Below are positions 40,335-49,488 of a stretch of DNA of 64,000 nt, piece after piece (within the stretch, counting starts at the first letter, position 1; each line of letters opens with the position of its first letter). The stretch comes from Actinotalea endophytica (GTDB lineage: Bacteria; Actinomycetota; Actinomycetes; Actinomycetales; Cellulomonadaceae). The notes beneath the pieces are model-generated. The model did no database searches. It had not been told where the DNA came from and saw only the letters and a list, made by a program, of their open reading frames with translations. The stretch covers positions 161,312 through 225,311 of the forward strand of contig NZ_JAOVZU010000008.1 of the NCBI RefSeq assembly GCF_025717005.1. The letters run 5' to 3'. The translations under genes and the position numbers were made by a program.

Positions 40335-42191
40335 CCCGGGGCCGTCGCGCGCCTCAGCACCACAGCACGACGGCTCCGGGGAACCAGCGGCGCGCTCATG
40401 GTCATGGCGATCGTGGTCGGCGCGGCCACCGGCCTCGGCGCGGTGGCGTTCCGGTGGCTCATCCAGGCGGCCACCAAGATCTTCACCGGCACGTCCGACT
40501 ACTCCGCGGTGGGCCTCGGACAGCACCCGCCGCACCCGTGGCTGCCCTGGCTCGGCGCCGGCTTCGTGGTGCTCGCCCCGGTGGTCGGCGGCCTGATCTA
40601 CGGCCCGATGGTCCAGCGCTGGGCCAAGGAAGCCCGTGGGCACGGCGTGCCCGAGGTGATGCTCGCGGTCTCCCAGAAGGGCGGCCGGATCCCCGGCAAG
40701 GTCGCCGTGGTCAAGGCCCTCGCCTCCGCGCTCACCATCGGCTCGGGTGGCTCGGTCGGCCGCGAAGGGCCGATCGTGCAGATCGGCTCGGCGCTCGGGT
40801 CGCGGATCGCCCAGACCGCGCGACTCTCCGAGACCCGGGTGCGCACCCTGGTCGCGTGCGGCGCCGCCTCCGGCATCGCGGCCACGTTCAACGCCCCGAT
40901 CGCCGGAGTCTTCTTCGCGCTCGAGCTCCTGCTGCGCGACTTCCAGGCCGAGTCGTTCGGCGTCGTGGTGCTCGCGGCCGTGGTCGCCTCGGTGATCGGC
41001 CGGGCGATCCTCGGCGACGTGCCGTTCCTCGAGCTGCCGTCGTTCGAGCTCCCGCACGCCGGGTCCTTCGTGCTGGTGGCACTGCTCGGAGTGCTGGCCG
41101 GCGTCATCGGCGTGATCTTCACCCGCACGCTCTACGCCTTCGAGGACGTCGCCGACAAGATCTGGCGCGGCCCCGAGTGGGCGCGACCCGCGGTCGGCGG
41201 CGTGCTGCTCGGCCTGCTGCTGCTCGCCATCCCGCAGATGTACGGCGTCGGGTACCCCGTGCTCGAGGCCGGGGTCCAAGGTCAGTACGCCATCGCGGTG
41301 CTGCTCGGGCTGCTGATCGCCAAGGTCGTGGCGACCAGCCTGACGATCGCGATCGGTGGCTCGGGCGGCGTCTTCGCGCCCAGCCTGTTCATCGGCGGCA
41401 TGCTCGGTGCGGCGTTCGGCGCGAGCGTGCACGAGGCGTTCCCCGGCTGGGCCGGGCCGGCAGGGGCGTACGCCCTGATCGGGATGGGCGCCGTATTCGC
41501 CGGTGCCGCGCGGGCACCGATCACCGCGGTCCTCATCCTGTTCGAGCTGACCGGCGAGTACACGATCATCCTGCCGATGATGCTCGCGATCGTGCTCGCG
41601 ACCGGCGTCTCCCGGGCCCTGAGCCGGGACAGCGTCTACACGCTCAAGATCCGCCGGCGGGGCATCGAGATGGACGCCCGCGCGGCCGATCCACGGATGA
41701 CCGAGAAGACCGTCGGCGACATCATGGAAGCAGCACCGACCGCGCTCGCCCCGGACGTGGCGCTCGAGATCGCAGCGCGGCGCCTGCTCGGCAGCGGACG
41801 CGGCTCGCTCCCCGTGGTCGAGGACGGCATGCTCATCGGACAGGTCAGGGCCGACCGGATCGCCGCTGCGATCGAGGACGAGGACACCACCGCCCTCAGC
41901 GTGCGCGACGTGCTGGACGACGTCCCGCAGGCCAGGACCGAGACGGTGCTCCGGCGCGGCATGGAGGCGTTGCGCCGACACGAGTACCCCGACGGCGGGC
42001 TCGCGGTCACCGACGGCGCCGGCACCCTGGTGGGCTGGGTGACGCACCGCACGCTGCTGCGCACGCTGACCGCTCCGCTGCCGATCGCCGCGTCGGCACC
42101 GGCCGGTACCGCGCTGGCCCGGCTGCGGCCGTCGCTGCGCGGTGGGGGCTCCCGGATGGGGACCTCGGCGAGTCGGCGCCAGCGGACCTGA
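40323..42191 (+). CDS. ClC-family chloride channel/antiporter with CBS domains
   Basis: 622 residues. A ClC membrane domain of 10 or more helices carries the selectivity segments GHGVPEVML, GSGGSVGREGPIVQ, FNAPIAGVFFALE and GGSGGVFAPSLFIGG. The gating glutamate of GREGP is present (Glu148), and a Glu is present in FALE, which favours H+/Cl- exchange over a passive channel. Two CBS motifs occupy the C-terminal 140 residues (VGDIMEAAPTALAPDV, VRDVLDDVPQARTETVL). There is no ribosome binding site before the ATG. Regulated by the divergent MarR. Confidence 0.93.
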   Translation: MPTTPGAVARLSTTARRLRGTSGALMVMAIVVGAATGLGAVAFRWLIQAATKIFTGTSDYSAVGLGQHPPHPWLPWLGAGFVVLAPVVGGLIYGPMVQRWAKEARGHGVPEVMLAVSQKGGRIPGKVAVVKALASALTIGSGGSVGREGPIVQIGSALGSRIAQTARLSETRVRTLVACGAASGIAATFNAPIAGVFFALELLLRDFQAESFGVVVLAAVVASVIGRAILGDVPFLELPSFELPHAGSFVLVALLGVLAGVIGVIFTRTLYAFEDVADKIWRGPEWARPAVGGVLLGLLLLAIPQMYGVGYPVLEAGVQGQYAIAVLLGLLIAKVVATSLTIAIGGSGGVFAPSLFIGGMLGAAFGASVHEAFPGWAGPAGAYALIGMGAVFAGAARAPITAVLILFELTGEYTIILPMMLAIVLATGVSRALSRDSVYTLKIRRRGIEMDARAADPRMTEKTVGDIMEAAPTALAPDVALEIAARRLLGSGRGSLPVVEDGMLIGQVRADRIAAAIEDEDTTALSVRDVLDDVPQARTETVLRRGMEALRRHEYPDGGLAVTDGAGTLVGWVTHRTLLRTLTAPLPIAASAPAGTALARLRPSLRGGGSRMGTSASRRQRT

Positions 42192-42236
42192 CGTCGGGGT
42201 CGCGCCGGGCGCCGACGGCGCGGGACCACCGGCCGT

Positions 42237-42276
42237 CAGCGACGGCCAGCGACGGTCAGCGACCGTGAGCGACCGT
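42237..42276. repeat. Four 10-bp direct repeats after htpX
   Basis: CAGCGACGGC-type units in tandem (CAGCGACGGC, CAGCGACGGT, CAGCGACCGT, GAGCGACCGT) filling the gap between the ClC and HtpX stops and touching the HtpX stop codon. Overlapping GACGGTC/GACCGTC could also form a small terminator hairpin. Confidence 0.75.
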
Positions 42277-43148
42277 CACGCGTACGGGTGGCCGGCCATC
42301 TGACGCAGCCGGGAGATCCGGTCCGCCATCGGCGGGTGGGTCGCGAACAGCTTCGCCATGCCGCCGGCGCGGAACGGGTTCGCGATCATCAGGTGCGACA
42401 CGTCGACCAGGTCGCGGGTGGCCGGCAGCGGCGCCCGTGACGTACCCGCGTCGAGCTTCTCCAGCGCCGAGGCCAGCGCAAGCGGGTCCCCGGTCAGCCG
42501 CGCGCCGTCCTCGTCGGCGTCGTACTCGCGGGTCCGGGAGATCGCGAGCTGGATCATCATCGCCGCGATCGGCGCCAGGAACACCAGCGCCAGGGCACCG
42601 ATCGGGTTGGAGTTGTTCCGGCTCCCCCCGCCGAAGAACAGCAGGAACTGCGCGACCGACGTGATCATGCCGGCGATCGCCGCGGCCACCGACGAGGTCA
42701 GGATGTCGCGGTTGTACACGTGCATCAGCTCGTGCCCGAGCACACCGCGCAGCTCACGCTCGTCGAGCATCCGCAGGATGCCCTCGGTGCAGCAGACCGC
42801 CGCGTGCTGCGGGTTGCGCCCCGTCGCGAACGCGTTCGGCGCTGCGGTCGGCGAGATGTAGAGCGCGGGCATCGGCTGACGGGCCGCCGTCGACAGCTCG
42901 CGCACGATCCGGTACATCTCCGGAGCCTCGAGCTCGGTCACCGGGTACGCGTGCATCGCGCGGATCGCGATCGACGAGGAGTTCCAGTACCCGTACGCCG
43001 TGCCCAGCAGCCCGATCCCGGCGAACAGCCACAGGAACGTGGCGTTCCCGGACGACCCGGCCAGCCAGCCGCCGATGCCGAGCAGCACGGCCCACAGCAC
43101 ACCGAACAGGGCTGCCGTCTTCAGCCCGTTGAAGTGCCGACGACCCAC
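42276..43148 (-). CDS. htpX: Protease HtpX homologue
   Basis: 290-residue membrane zinc metalloprotease for membrane-protein quality control. Helices at about 10-28 and 33-50 precede the zinc site HELMH (139-143). Two more helices follow, and the third ligand Glu lies in [15 protein letters not shown]. The start GTG 43146-43148 has GGAGGA upstream; upstream in-frame sequence lacks similarity. It converges with ClC. Confidence 0.93.
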   Translation of the reverse strand: MGRRHFNGLKTAALFGVLWAVLLGIGGWLAGSSGNATFLWLFAGIGLLGTAYGYWNSSSIAIRAMHAYPVTELEAPEMYRIVRELSTAARQPMPALYISPTAAPNAFATGRNPQHAAVCCTEGILRMLDERELRGVLGHELMHVYNRDILTSSVAAAIAGMITSVAQFLLFFGGGSRNNSNPIGALALVFLAPIAAMMIQLAISRTREYDADEDGARLTGDPLALASALEKLDAGTSRAPLPATRDLVDVSHLMIANPFRAGGMAKLFATHPPMADRISRLRQMAGHPYA

Positions 43149-43311
43149 GAACGTCCTCCGTCTCCCGGCGCCCCGCGCCGCACCACCGGGCCCCGTCACG
43201 GCACCCGAGTGTCCAACGAGGCCGATCGTGCCACGGTTCCCCGGGAGAGCGCCGGACGGTCGCTGAGCGGCGGCTGTGCGGCGCGCGGCCACAGGGCCGG
43301 GGATCCCGCGC

Positions 43312-43380
43312 GACGGGTCAGGGCCGGGGCTCCGGTGACGGATCAGGGCCGGGGCTCCGGCGTGACGGATCAGCGCCGCG
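43312..43380. repeat. Imperfect 25-27-bp direct repeats between htpX and fprA
   Basis: Two nearly identical units (43312-43336 and 43337-43363, GACGGRTCAGGGCCGGGGCT...) and a degenerate third from 43364, in the 263-base gap that separates htpX from fprA. No gene is visible in the gap. Confidence 0.75.
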
Positions 43381-43411
43381 TCGGCGTGGCCGCAGAGCTG
43401 CGGCGTGGGGC

Positions 43412-44773
43412 TCAGGCCTGCGGCTGCTCGCCGCGCATCACGGCGAGCATCGAGTCCCGCGGCACGACCTTGATCCGCTCCCGGCCGTGCGGGGCGCCGA
43501 GCGACTGCTCGTACGCGTCCAGCAGGGTCCAGCCCTGCCACTCGACGGCGCCGACCCCACGCTCGCGCAGCAGCGTGCGGAACGCCTCGGGGTCGCGCCG
43601 GGTCGCTCGCGGCAGCGCGTCCGCGTCGGCGACCAGGTGCCGGATCGTCTCGGTCGCGTCGGACTTCGTGTGCCCGATCAGGCCGACCGGTCCGCGCTTG
43701 ATCCACCCCGTGGTGTACAACCCGGCGAGGTGCTCGCCGTCCGGGCCGATCACCCGGCCCTCCCGGTTCGGGATCACCCCGGCGACCTCGTCGAACGGCA
43801 GTCCGGGCACCGGCGAGCCGAAGTAGCCGACCGCGCGGTACACCGCCTCGACCGGCCAGTCGTGCAGCTGCCCCGTGCCGGCAACCGTGCCGTCGCCGGT
43901 GAGCGTGGTGCGCTCGGTGCGCAGGCCGGTCACCCGGTCGGTGCCGAGCACGGCCACCGGCTGGTGCAGGAAGTGCAGGTGGATCCGCCGGCTGGCGGTG
44001 AGGTCCTCGGGCTCCTTGAGCGTCCAGTCGGTGAGGGTCTTGACGACCTGCTTGGTCTGGTTCGACGAGTGGATCGCCGCCATCGAGCCCTCGTCGAACT
44101 CGAAGTCCTCCGGGTACACGACGATGTCCACGTCCGGGACGTGGCCGAGCTCACGGAGCTCCAGCGGGGAGAACTTGACCTGGGCGGGCCCGCGGCGGGC
44201 GAACACGTGGACGTCGGTCACCGGGTTCGCGGCCAGCCCCTCCTGCACGTTCGCCGGGATCTCCGTCGGGAGCAGGTCCTCGACGTGCTTGGCGAGCATC
44301 CGCGCCACGTCCAGCGCGACGTTGCCCGCACCGACCACCGCGACGTGCTGCGCCTCGAGCGGCCAGGTCCGCGGCACGTCGGGGTGCCCGTCGTACCAGG
44401 AGACGAAGTCCGCGGCGCCGTAGGACCCGGTCAGGTCGATGCCCGGCACGCTCAGTGCGGCGTCCCGGATCGCGCCGGTCGCGAAGATCACCGCGTCGTA
44501 GTGGTCCTGCAGCTCGGCGACCGTCACGTCGGTGCCGACGTCCACGTTGGCCAGCAGCCGGATGTCGCCGCGCTCGAGCACCTTGTGCAGCGCCACGATG
44601 ATCTGCTTGATCCGCGGGTGGTCCGGCGCGACGCCGTAGCGCACCAGGCCGAAGGGGGCGGGCAGCCGCTCGATGAGGTCGATCTCCACCTCGGCTCCGG
44701 CCTTGGACAGGATGTCCGCCGCATAGATGCCGGCCGGACCGGCGCCGACCACGGCGACACGCAGGGGACTCAC
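43412..44773 (-). CDS. fprA: Ferredoxin/flavodoxin--NADP+ reductase FprA-type
   Basis: 453 residues, adrenodoxin-reductase fold as in mycobacterial FprA. The FAD GxGxxG is [17 protein letters not shown], the NADP site is [19 protein letters not shown], and ATG signatures are [10 protein letters not shown] and [20 protein letters not shown]. It transfers electrons between NADPH and ferredoxin. The start GTG 44771-44773 is chosen because GGAAGG lies about 12 bases upstream; a GTG at 44801-44803 would add 10 residues. Confidence 0.94.
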   Translation of the reverse strand: MSPLRVAVVGAGPAGIYAADILSKAGAEVEIDLIERLPAPFGLVRYGVAPDHPRIKQIIVALHKVLERGDIRLLANVDVGTDVTVAELQDHYDAVIFATGAIRDAALSVPGIDLTGSYGAADFVSWYDGHPDVPRTWPLEAQHVAVVGAGNVALDVARMLAKHVEDLLPTEIPANVQEGLAANPVTDVHVFARRGPAQVKFSPLELRELGHVPDVDIVVYPEDFEFDEGSMAAIHSSNQTKQVVKTLTDWTLKEPEDLTASRRIHLHFLHQPVAVLGTDRVTGLRTERTTLTGDGTVAGTGQLHDWPVEAVYRAVGYFGSPVPGLPFDEVAGVIPNREGRVIGPDGEHLAGLYTTGWIKRGPVGLIGHTKSDATETIRHLVADADALPRATRRDPEAFRTLLRERGVGAVEWQGWTLLDAYEQSLGAPHGRERIKVVPRDSMLAVMRGEQPQA

Positions 44774-44929
44774 GACGTCTGAACACCTTCCGACTTCACG
44801 CACGAACCACGGATCAGCGGGTCTGCGGGATCTCGGGGATCACCGCACGGGCCAGCAGACCAGTGTAGGCGGCTGCTCGCCAGCCGGACGGTCGAGGCCC
44901 GTGCCGGTGGCCGGGCGTAGCGTCGCGTC

Positions 44930-45871
44930 GTGACGCACCCCTCCTCCACGCGGGCGGTCACCACCCAGGGTCTGAACCGCTCCGGCATGACGCAGGGCCT
45001 CAGCGCGTACGGGCTGTGGGGACTGCTCCCGCTGTACTTCCCGCTCCTCGCGCCGGCCGGCCCGGTCGAGATCATCGCGCACCGCGTGCTGTGGACCTTG
45101 GTGTTCTGCGTCGTCGGGCTCGCCGTGACCGGAGGCTGGCGCTCCGCGGTCACGATGGCGCGGTCCGGGACGATCGTCGCGCGGCTCGCCCTGGCCGGCG
45201 TCCTGGTCGCGACCAACTGGACCGTCTACGTCTGGTCGGTGCTGTCCGGGCACACCGTGGACGCCGCGCTGGGCTACTACATCAACCCGATCGTCACCGT
45301 CGTGCTCGCGGTGGTCGTGCTGCGCGAGCGGATGCGACCGGCGCAGTGGGTGGCGGTCGGCCTCGGGGTGCTGGCCGTCGTGGTGCTGAGCACCGGCGTC
45401 GGCGGGCTGCCGTGGGTCGCCCTGGTGCTCGCGACCACGTTCGGCCTCTACGGGTTCCTGAAGAACCGGCTCGGCGCGCGCGTCACGCCGATGGCCGGGC
45501 TCGCGGTCGAGACGGCGGCGCTGAGCCCGCTCGCGCTCGTGTGGCTGCTCGTCGTCGAGCACGGCGGCTCGTTCGTCGGGTACGGCGGGTGGCACTCGCT
45601 CGCCCTCGCGGGTGCGGGCGTCGTCACCGCGGTCCCGCTGCTGCTCTTCGCAGGCGCCGTGCGGCGGCTGCCGCTGTCCGTCGTAGGACTGCTGCAGTAC
45701 CTGACGCCGACCCTGCAGTTCGCGATCGGCGTGCTGGTGTTCGGCGAGGCGATGCCGGCGGTGCGCTGGTGGGGGTTCGCGATCGTCTGGGTCGCGCTGA
45801 TCGTGCTCACCGTGGACGGCCTGCGGGCCGCCCGGGCACCGCGCCGTCAGCCGGCGACGGTCAGCCAGTAG
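44930..45871 (+). CDS. rarD: RarD/EamA-type membrane transporter
   Basis: 313 residues with ten helices in two EamA repeats. The RarD marker region (GLSAYGLWGLLPLYFPLLAP, VEIIAHRVLWTLVF, NWTVYVWSVLSGHTVDAALG) is present. RarD homologues are annotated as chloramphenicol-sensitivity or metabolite exporters, with no firm substrate. The start is uncertain: GTG 44930 or ATG 44987, which gives MTQGLSAYGLW. Its 3' end overlaps the converging RDD-FHA gene by 25 bases. Confidence 0.9.
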   Translation: MTHPSSTRAVTTQGLNRSGMTQGLSAYGLWGLLPLYFPLLAPAGPVEIIAHRVLWTLVFCVVGLAVTGGWRSAVTMARSGTIVARLALAGVLVATNWTVYVWSVLSGHTVDAALGYYINPIVTVVLAVVVLRERMRPAQWVAVGLGVLAVVVLSTGVGGLPWVALVLATTFGLYGFLKNRLGARVTPMAGLAVETAALSPLALVWLLVVEHGGSFVGYGGWHSLALAGAGVVTAVPLLLFAGAVRRLPLSVVGLLQYLTPTLQFAIGVLVFGEAMPAVRWWGFAIVWVALIVLTVDGLRAARAPRRQPATVSQ

Positions 45872-46962
45872 TCGCCGAAGGCGACCGACGCACCCACCGG
45901 GACCCGGACCTTCTGCTCCGGGGCGCACAGGATCTGCTGGCCGTCCTCGAGCGTGACCACCGTGCCGTTGGTGGAGTTGCGGTCCCGGAGCCAGACGCCG
46001 TCGCCGTCGACGCCGATCGCGAGGTGGGTCTTGGACACCGAGCGACCGCGGTCGACCACGGCGATCACCTGCACGGGCATGGCCTCGCCCTCACGCGGTG
46101 ACGGGTTGCGGCCGACGAGCGCCGTGCCCTCCAGCACGACCACGCGGTTGTCCCAGAGCAGCAACGTGGCCCGCGGGCGGGTCTGGGCGCGGGTCGGCGC
46201 ATAGGCGACCTTGGTGCGCGCGTGGCGCATCCGGGTGCGTTCCACCTCGTCGTCGAGCTGCCGGAACGAGGAGCTCTGCACCTGCTCGTAGGGAGCGGGC
46301 GGGACGACCCGTCGGCCCGCACCTGGCGGGTTCTCGGACATGGGGGCCTCCCGGGTGGGGTAGTCGGTCGTCGCCACGGCGGCGGGCTCGGGCGCCTCGG
46401 GGGCGGGCGCCATGACACGTTGGGGCTCGGTACGCCGTCTGCGGCGCTCGGTCTCGGACTCGGTGAGCAGGGCTTGCAGGCGCGTGGTCGCCTGGCTCGG
46501 CGTGTCCGGCGCCGAGGTGGGGTCGACGCCGGTGCTCACGTCGAACACGATGTCCCGGGCGACGCGATCCTGCCAGCCGCGGCGGCGGTCGTCCCGCGCG
46601 GCGGAGACTGCCAGGAACACCGGGCCGACCACGACGACGCACGCCGCGGCGACCACCAGCTCGCGCAGCAGCGCACGGCCCCAGCCCAGGGGCTCCCCTC
46701 GGTCGGCCGTGAGCACACGCAGCCCGGTCAGCAGCCGCCCGAAGGTGTACCCGCGGGTCGCGAGCACCCACCACTGCAGCACGGCCTGGACCACCAGGAG
46801 CACGACGCCGGCGAGCAACAGGGTCTGCTCGGTCTCCACGGACCCGCTCAGCAGCACGCCGAGCAGCAGGCCGCCGCCGAGCACGAGCACCGCCACGGCG
46901 TCGATGACGCGGGCCAGGAGCCGGCGGCGGAGGGTCGCGGGCAGCGAGCCAGGAGTCGGCAC
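45847..46962 (-). CDS. RDD membrane domain fused to FHA domain
   Basis: 371 residues. The N-terminal RDD domain (about 10-150) begins LRRRLLARVIDAVAVLVLGG and has TRGYTFGRLLTGLRVL and two or three helices. A disordered Ala/Pro/Arg linker (about 165-270) follows, and a C-terminal FHA domain (about 285-371) with VGRNPSPREG and SVSKTHLAIGVDG, DRNSTNGT. FHA domains bind phosphothreonine, so it may recruit substrates of the kinase encoded at 57513-59108. The start GTG 46960-46962 has GGAGG upstream. It is 270 bases away from the rest of the module but has the same upstream motif. Confidence 0.88.
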   Translation of the reverse strand: MPTPGSLPATLRRRLLARVIDAVAVLVLGGGLLLGVLLSGSVETEQTLLLAGVVLLVVQAVLQWWVLATRGYTFGRLLTGLRVLTADRGEPLGWGRALLRELVVAAACVVVVGPVFLAVSAARDDRRRGWQDRVARDIVFDVSTGVDPTSAPDTPSQATTRLQALLTESETERRRRRTEPQRVMAPAPEAPEPAAVATTDYPTREAPMSENPPGAGRRVVPPAPYEQVQSSSFRQLDDEVERTRMRHARTKVAYAPTRAQTRPRATLLLWDNRVVVLEGTALVGRNPSPREGEAMPVQVIAVVDRGRSVSKTHLAIGVDGDGVWLRDRNSTNGTVVTLEDGQQILCAPEQKVRVPVGASVAFGDYWLTVAG

Positions 46963-47044
46963 CCGACCCACCTCCCTCCGCACGGCACGGCAGAGCACCG
47001 CCCTGCAGGCGTGCTCTGGGTGTGCATCGGCACGCCTGACGGCG

Positions 47045-47066
47045 GGCATGAGCCCGAACGGGTGAA
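47045..47066 (-). promoter_or_regulatory. Shared upstream element, copy A (RDD-FHA gene)
   Basis: GGCATGAGCCCGAACGGGTG followed by AA on the plus strand (TTCACCCGTTCGGGCTCATG... in the direction of transcription), 83 bases before the RDD-FHA start. Related copies lie at 61450-61473 and 61508-61530 upstream of the PP2C gene. It is probably a regulator site or promoter part. Confidence 0.65.
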
Positions 47067-47120
47067 TCTTCTGTGCAGGCCGCGCCCGGGCCGCGGTCCG
47101 AGCGTGCCCAACGGGAGATC

Positions 47121-47230
47121 AGCTCGGCGGACGGAAGCTCGGCGGGACGGAAGCTCGGCGGACGGAAGCTCGGCGGGAGGTGGGCTCGGCGGGAGGTGGG
47201 CTCGGCGCGACGGAGGCTCGGCGGGACGGA
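47121..47230. repeat. Degenerate 15-17-bp tandem array
   Basis: Seven units based on AGCTCGGCGGGACGGA (47121-47135, 47136-47151, 47152-47166, 47167-47183, 47184-47199, 47200-47215, 47216-47230) in the 270-base gap between the transglutaminase-fold gene and the RDD-FHA gene (46963-47232). No gene is visible in the gap. There are no spacers, so it is not a CRISPR array. Confidence 0.9.
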
Positions 47231-47232
47231 GC

Positions 47233-49488
47233 TCAGTCCGGCCGGCCGCGCGGCCGACGACGCAGCGAGGCGACCGACCAGCGGGAACGCCACCGCACCC
47301 GCCGCGGCACGGCCGAGCGCATCGCCGAGACCGCGTCGTCGACCTGACGCCAGTAGGACTCGACCTCGGCATCGTTGGGCTCGGCACCGCCGAACACGGC
47401 CGCGTCCGCACGCACGGCCAGGGTCGCGACCGGGCCGCCGATGCCGACCGCACGCCGGCCGCCGTGCGGCGAGCCCGACGCCCTGGACCCGAACGAGCCC
47501 GCGAGCGCCACCGCGAGCTCGCGACGGGTCGCCTGCTCGGGCAGGTCCCGCCGCAGGTCCGTCGCCTCGTCGAGCAGCTCGTCCCATCCGCCGACGACCC
47601 TGCGCAACGGCTCCTCCGCCCGACGGCGACGACCCCGCCTGCGCCGCTTGAGCAGTCCGACCAGCAGGGGCGGGCCGAGCAGCAGGACGAGCGGCACCCC
47701 ACCGACCAGCGCGACCCGGCCGACGATCGCCCACAGCTGCGAGTCCTCGGAGACGTCCTGGTTGTCGTCGGTCTGCGGCTGCTCGGTGTCGTCGTCCGGG
47801 GCGGTCACCGGCTGCTGCGGCGGCGGTGGGGGCTGGCGCAGCTGCGGGTCGGCCGCCGCGGGTTCCTCCGCCGTGCTCTGCTCGGGCGTCCGGCTCTCGT
47901 CCGGCGTCGGGAAGTAGGGCACCCAGCCGTAGCCGGCGTAGTTGATCTCGACCCAGGCCTGGATGTCGGCGCCGGTGAAGGTCACCTCGTCGCTCGCACC
48001 GTCCGGGCGGAAGCCGAGCACGACCCGCGCGGGCAGGCCGCGCTCCCGCGCCATCAGCGCCATCGCCGACGCGTACTGCTCGCCGTCGCCCACCATGGTG
48101 GACAGCAGCGACACCATCCGGTCGGCGCCGTGCCCGGACAACGACGCCGCCTGGCCCTGGGCGGTCAGGCCGTGGCTGAACCAGCCCTCGTCGTGCAGCG
48201 TCTGGGCCAGCGCGTCGGCGATCAGCGAGGCACGACTCGCGTTGCCGGCGAAGTCCGAGGCCGCGGCGGCGATCTCGTCGGGCACGCGCTGCAGCTCGGG
48301 CAGCACCACGGAGCCGCCCTCGGCGCTCTCGAGCGCGTCGGCATCGGGCACCGGCGGCACCACGACCTCGGCCGTCCAGGTCAGGCCGTCCGGGAGCGTG
48401 TCCACCATCGCTGCGGTCCCGGTGGCCTCGTTGTAGCGGAGCTCGGACCGCAGATCGGGGTTGGTGAAGGTGATCTGGCGGGTCCAGCCCACCGTGGGCA
48501 GCCAGACGAACGGCAGGTGGTCCACCTGCATCTCGACGGTCGCGATCTCGCCCCGCCGGGTCTGCGTGTCCACGTCGCTGCCCACCCGGCGGAACGTTCC
48601 CGAGCCCTCAGCCGCCTCGGCGCCCGCGACGTCCCACACGACACCGTCGTAGGCGTCCATCGTCGCGATCCGCACGAGAGCGCCCTCGGGCAGGCCACGC
48701 ACGGTGAGCAGGTCGGTCTCGTCCCAGTCCTTGACGAACTTCCGGAAGGCCGACAGCGGGCTCGCCTGGGCGGCCGGGTCGAACGGAGGCACGATCTCGT
48801 CCCGAAGCACGAAACGCGGACGCTGGTCCACGACCCACGGACCGGTGACCGCACCGAGCGCGCCGACCACCACCGCGACCACCGCGAGCGACGCGACCCG
48901 CCGCGGCGCGAAGGTGCCGACCCGCCACGACGCCCAGGTCACGAGCCCGAGCACCATCGCGACACCGGCCACCACCGGGACCACGGTCACCTTGGTGCCC
49001 AGCAGCACCGACACCACGAGGACCACGACCGGGACCGCCGCAGCGAGCGCGCCCGTCCGGCGCGAGGCACGCAGCGCGAGGCTCAGCGCGGCCAGGGACG
49101 CGACCAGCGCGAGCACGAACGGGGCGACCAGCACCACACCCGTCGCGCCGAGCTCGGGGTCGAGGGTGAGCACCTGCTTCCACGACGTCACCGCTCCGGC
49201 GAGCAGGTCGAGCAGGCTCTGCGGCCGCGGCAGCACCCGGAGCACCGTTGCGTCCGGCATCGCCACCGCCGGGCCGACCAGCAGGTACGCGGCGAGCGCG
49301 GCGGCCGTCGTCACGGCGGCACCCCAGCGCAGCCGCGCGGACAGCAGCGCCACGATCACACCGACGAGCAGCCCCGCGACCACCGGCGCGATCAGCGTGG
49401 TCGCGCCGAAGACCGGCACCAGCGGCAGCAGCCCGAGCGCGATCGCGACGGTGAGGACCAGCACGTCGGCCTCCGGACGAGACCTCAT
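47233..49488 (-). CDS. Transglutaminase-fold (TgpA-like) membrane protein without catalytic triad
   Basis: 751 residues. Six to eight N-terminal helices (1-220, DVLVLTVAIALGLLPLVPVF and following) precede an extracytoplasmic transglutaminase-like domain, one more helix and a basic cytoplasmic tail. In the core, VGDGEQYASAMALMARERGL aligns with the usual G-Y-C-E-Q; the Cys is Gly. The His motif HAWVE is IQAWVEI, and the DPTP Asp is Phe (YFPTPD). It is therefore predicted to be inactive as an enzyme. Its ATG overlaps the DUF58 stop by 4 bases. MoxR-DUF58-TgpA is a widely conserved trio of unclear function. Confidence 0.9.
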   Translation of the reverse strand: MRSRPEADVLVLTVAIALGLLPLVPVFGATTLIAPVVAGLLVGVIVALLSARLRWGAAVTTAAALAAYLLVGPAVAMPDATVLRVLPRPQSLLDLLAGAVTSWKQVLTLDPELGATGVVLVAPFVLALVASLAALSLALRASRRTGALAAAVPVVVLVVSVLLGTKVTVVPVVAGVAMVLGLVTWASWRVGTFAPRRVASLAVVAVVVGALGAVTGPWVVDQRPRFVLRDEIVPPFDPAAQASPLSAFRKFVKDWDETDLLTVRGLPEGALVRIATMDAYDGVVWDVAGAEAAEGSGTFRRVGSDVDTQTRRGEIATVEMQVDHLPFVWLPTVGWTRQITFTNPDLRSELRYNEATGTAAMVDTLPDGLTWTAEVVVPPVPDADALESAEGGSVVLPELQRVPDEIAAAASDFAGNASRASLIADALAQTLHDEGWFSHGLTAQGQAASLSGHGADRMVSLLSTMVGDGEQYASAMALMARERGLPARVVLGFRPDGASDEVTFTGADIQAWVEINYAGYGWVPYFPTPDESRTPEQSTAEEPAAADPQLRQPPPPPQQPVTAPDDDTEQPQTDDNQDVSEDSQLWAIVGRVALVGGVPLVLLLGPPLLVGLLKRRRRGRRRRAEEPLRRVVGGWDELLDEATDLRRDLPEQATRRELAVALAGSFGSRASGSPHGGRRAVGIGGPVATLAVRADAAVFGGAEPNDAEVESYWRQVDDAVSAMRSAVPRRVRWRSRWSVASLRRRPRGRPD

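Noticed and set aside
43264-43411. Coding extension upstream of htpX
   Set aside because: The region is repetitive, and the translated GAPALIRH-type repeats look like slippage products, not a protein; GTG 43148 has a ribosome binding site and homology.
47121-47230. Possible CRISPR array
   Set aside because: Units of 15-17 bp are directly abutting with no spacers and no cas genes nearby.
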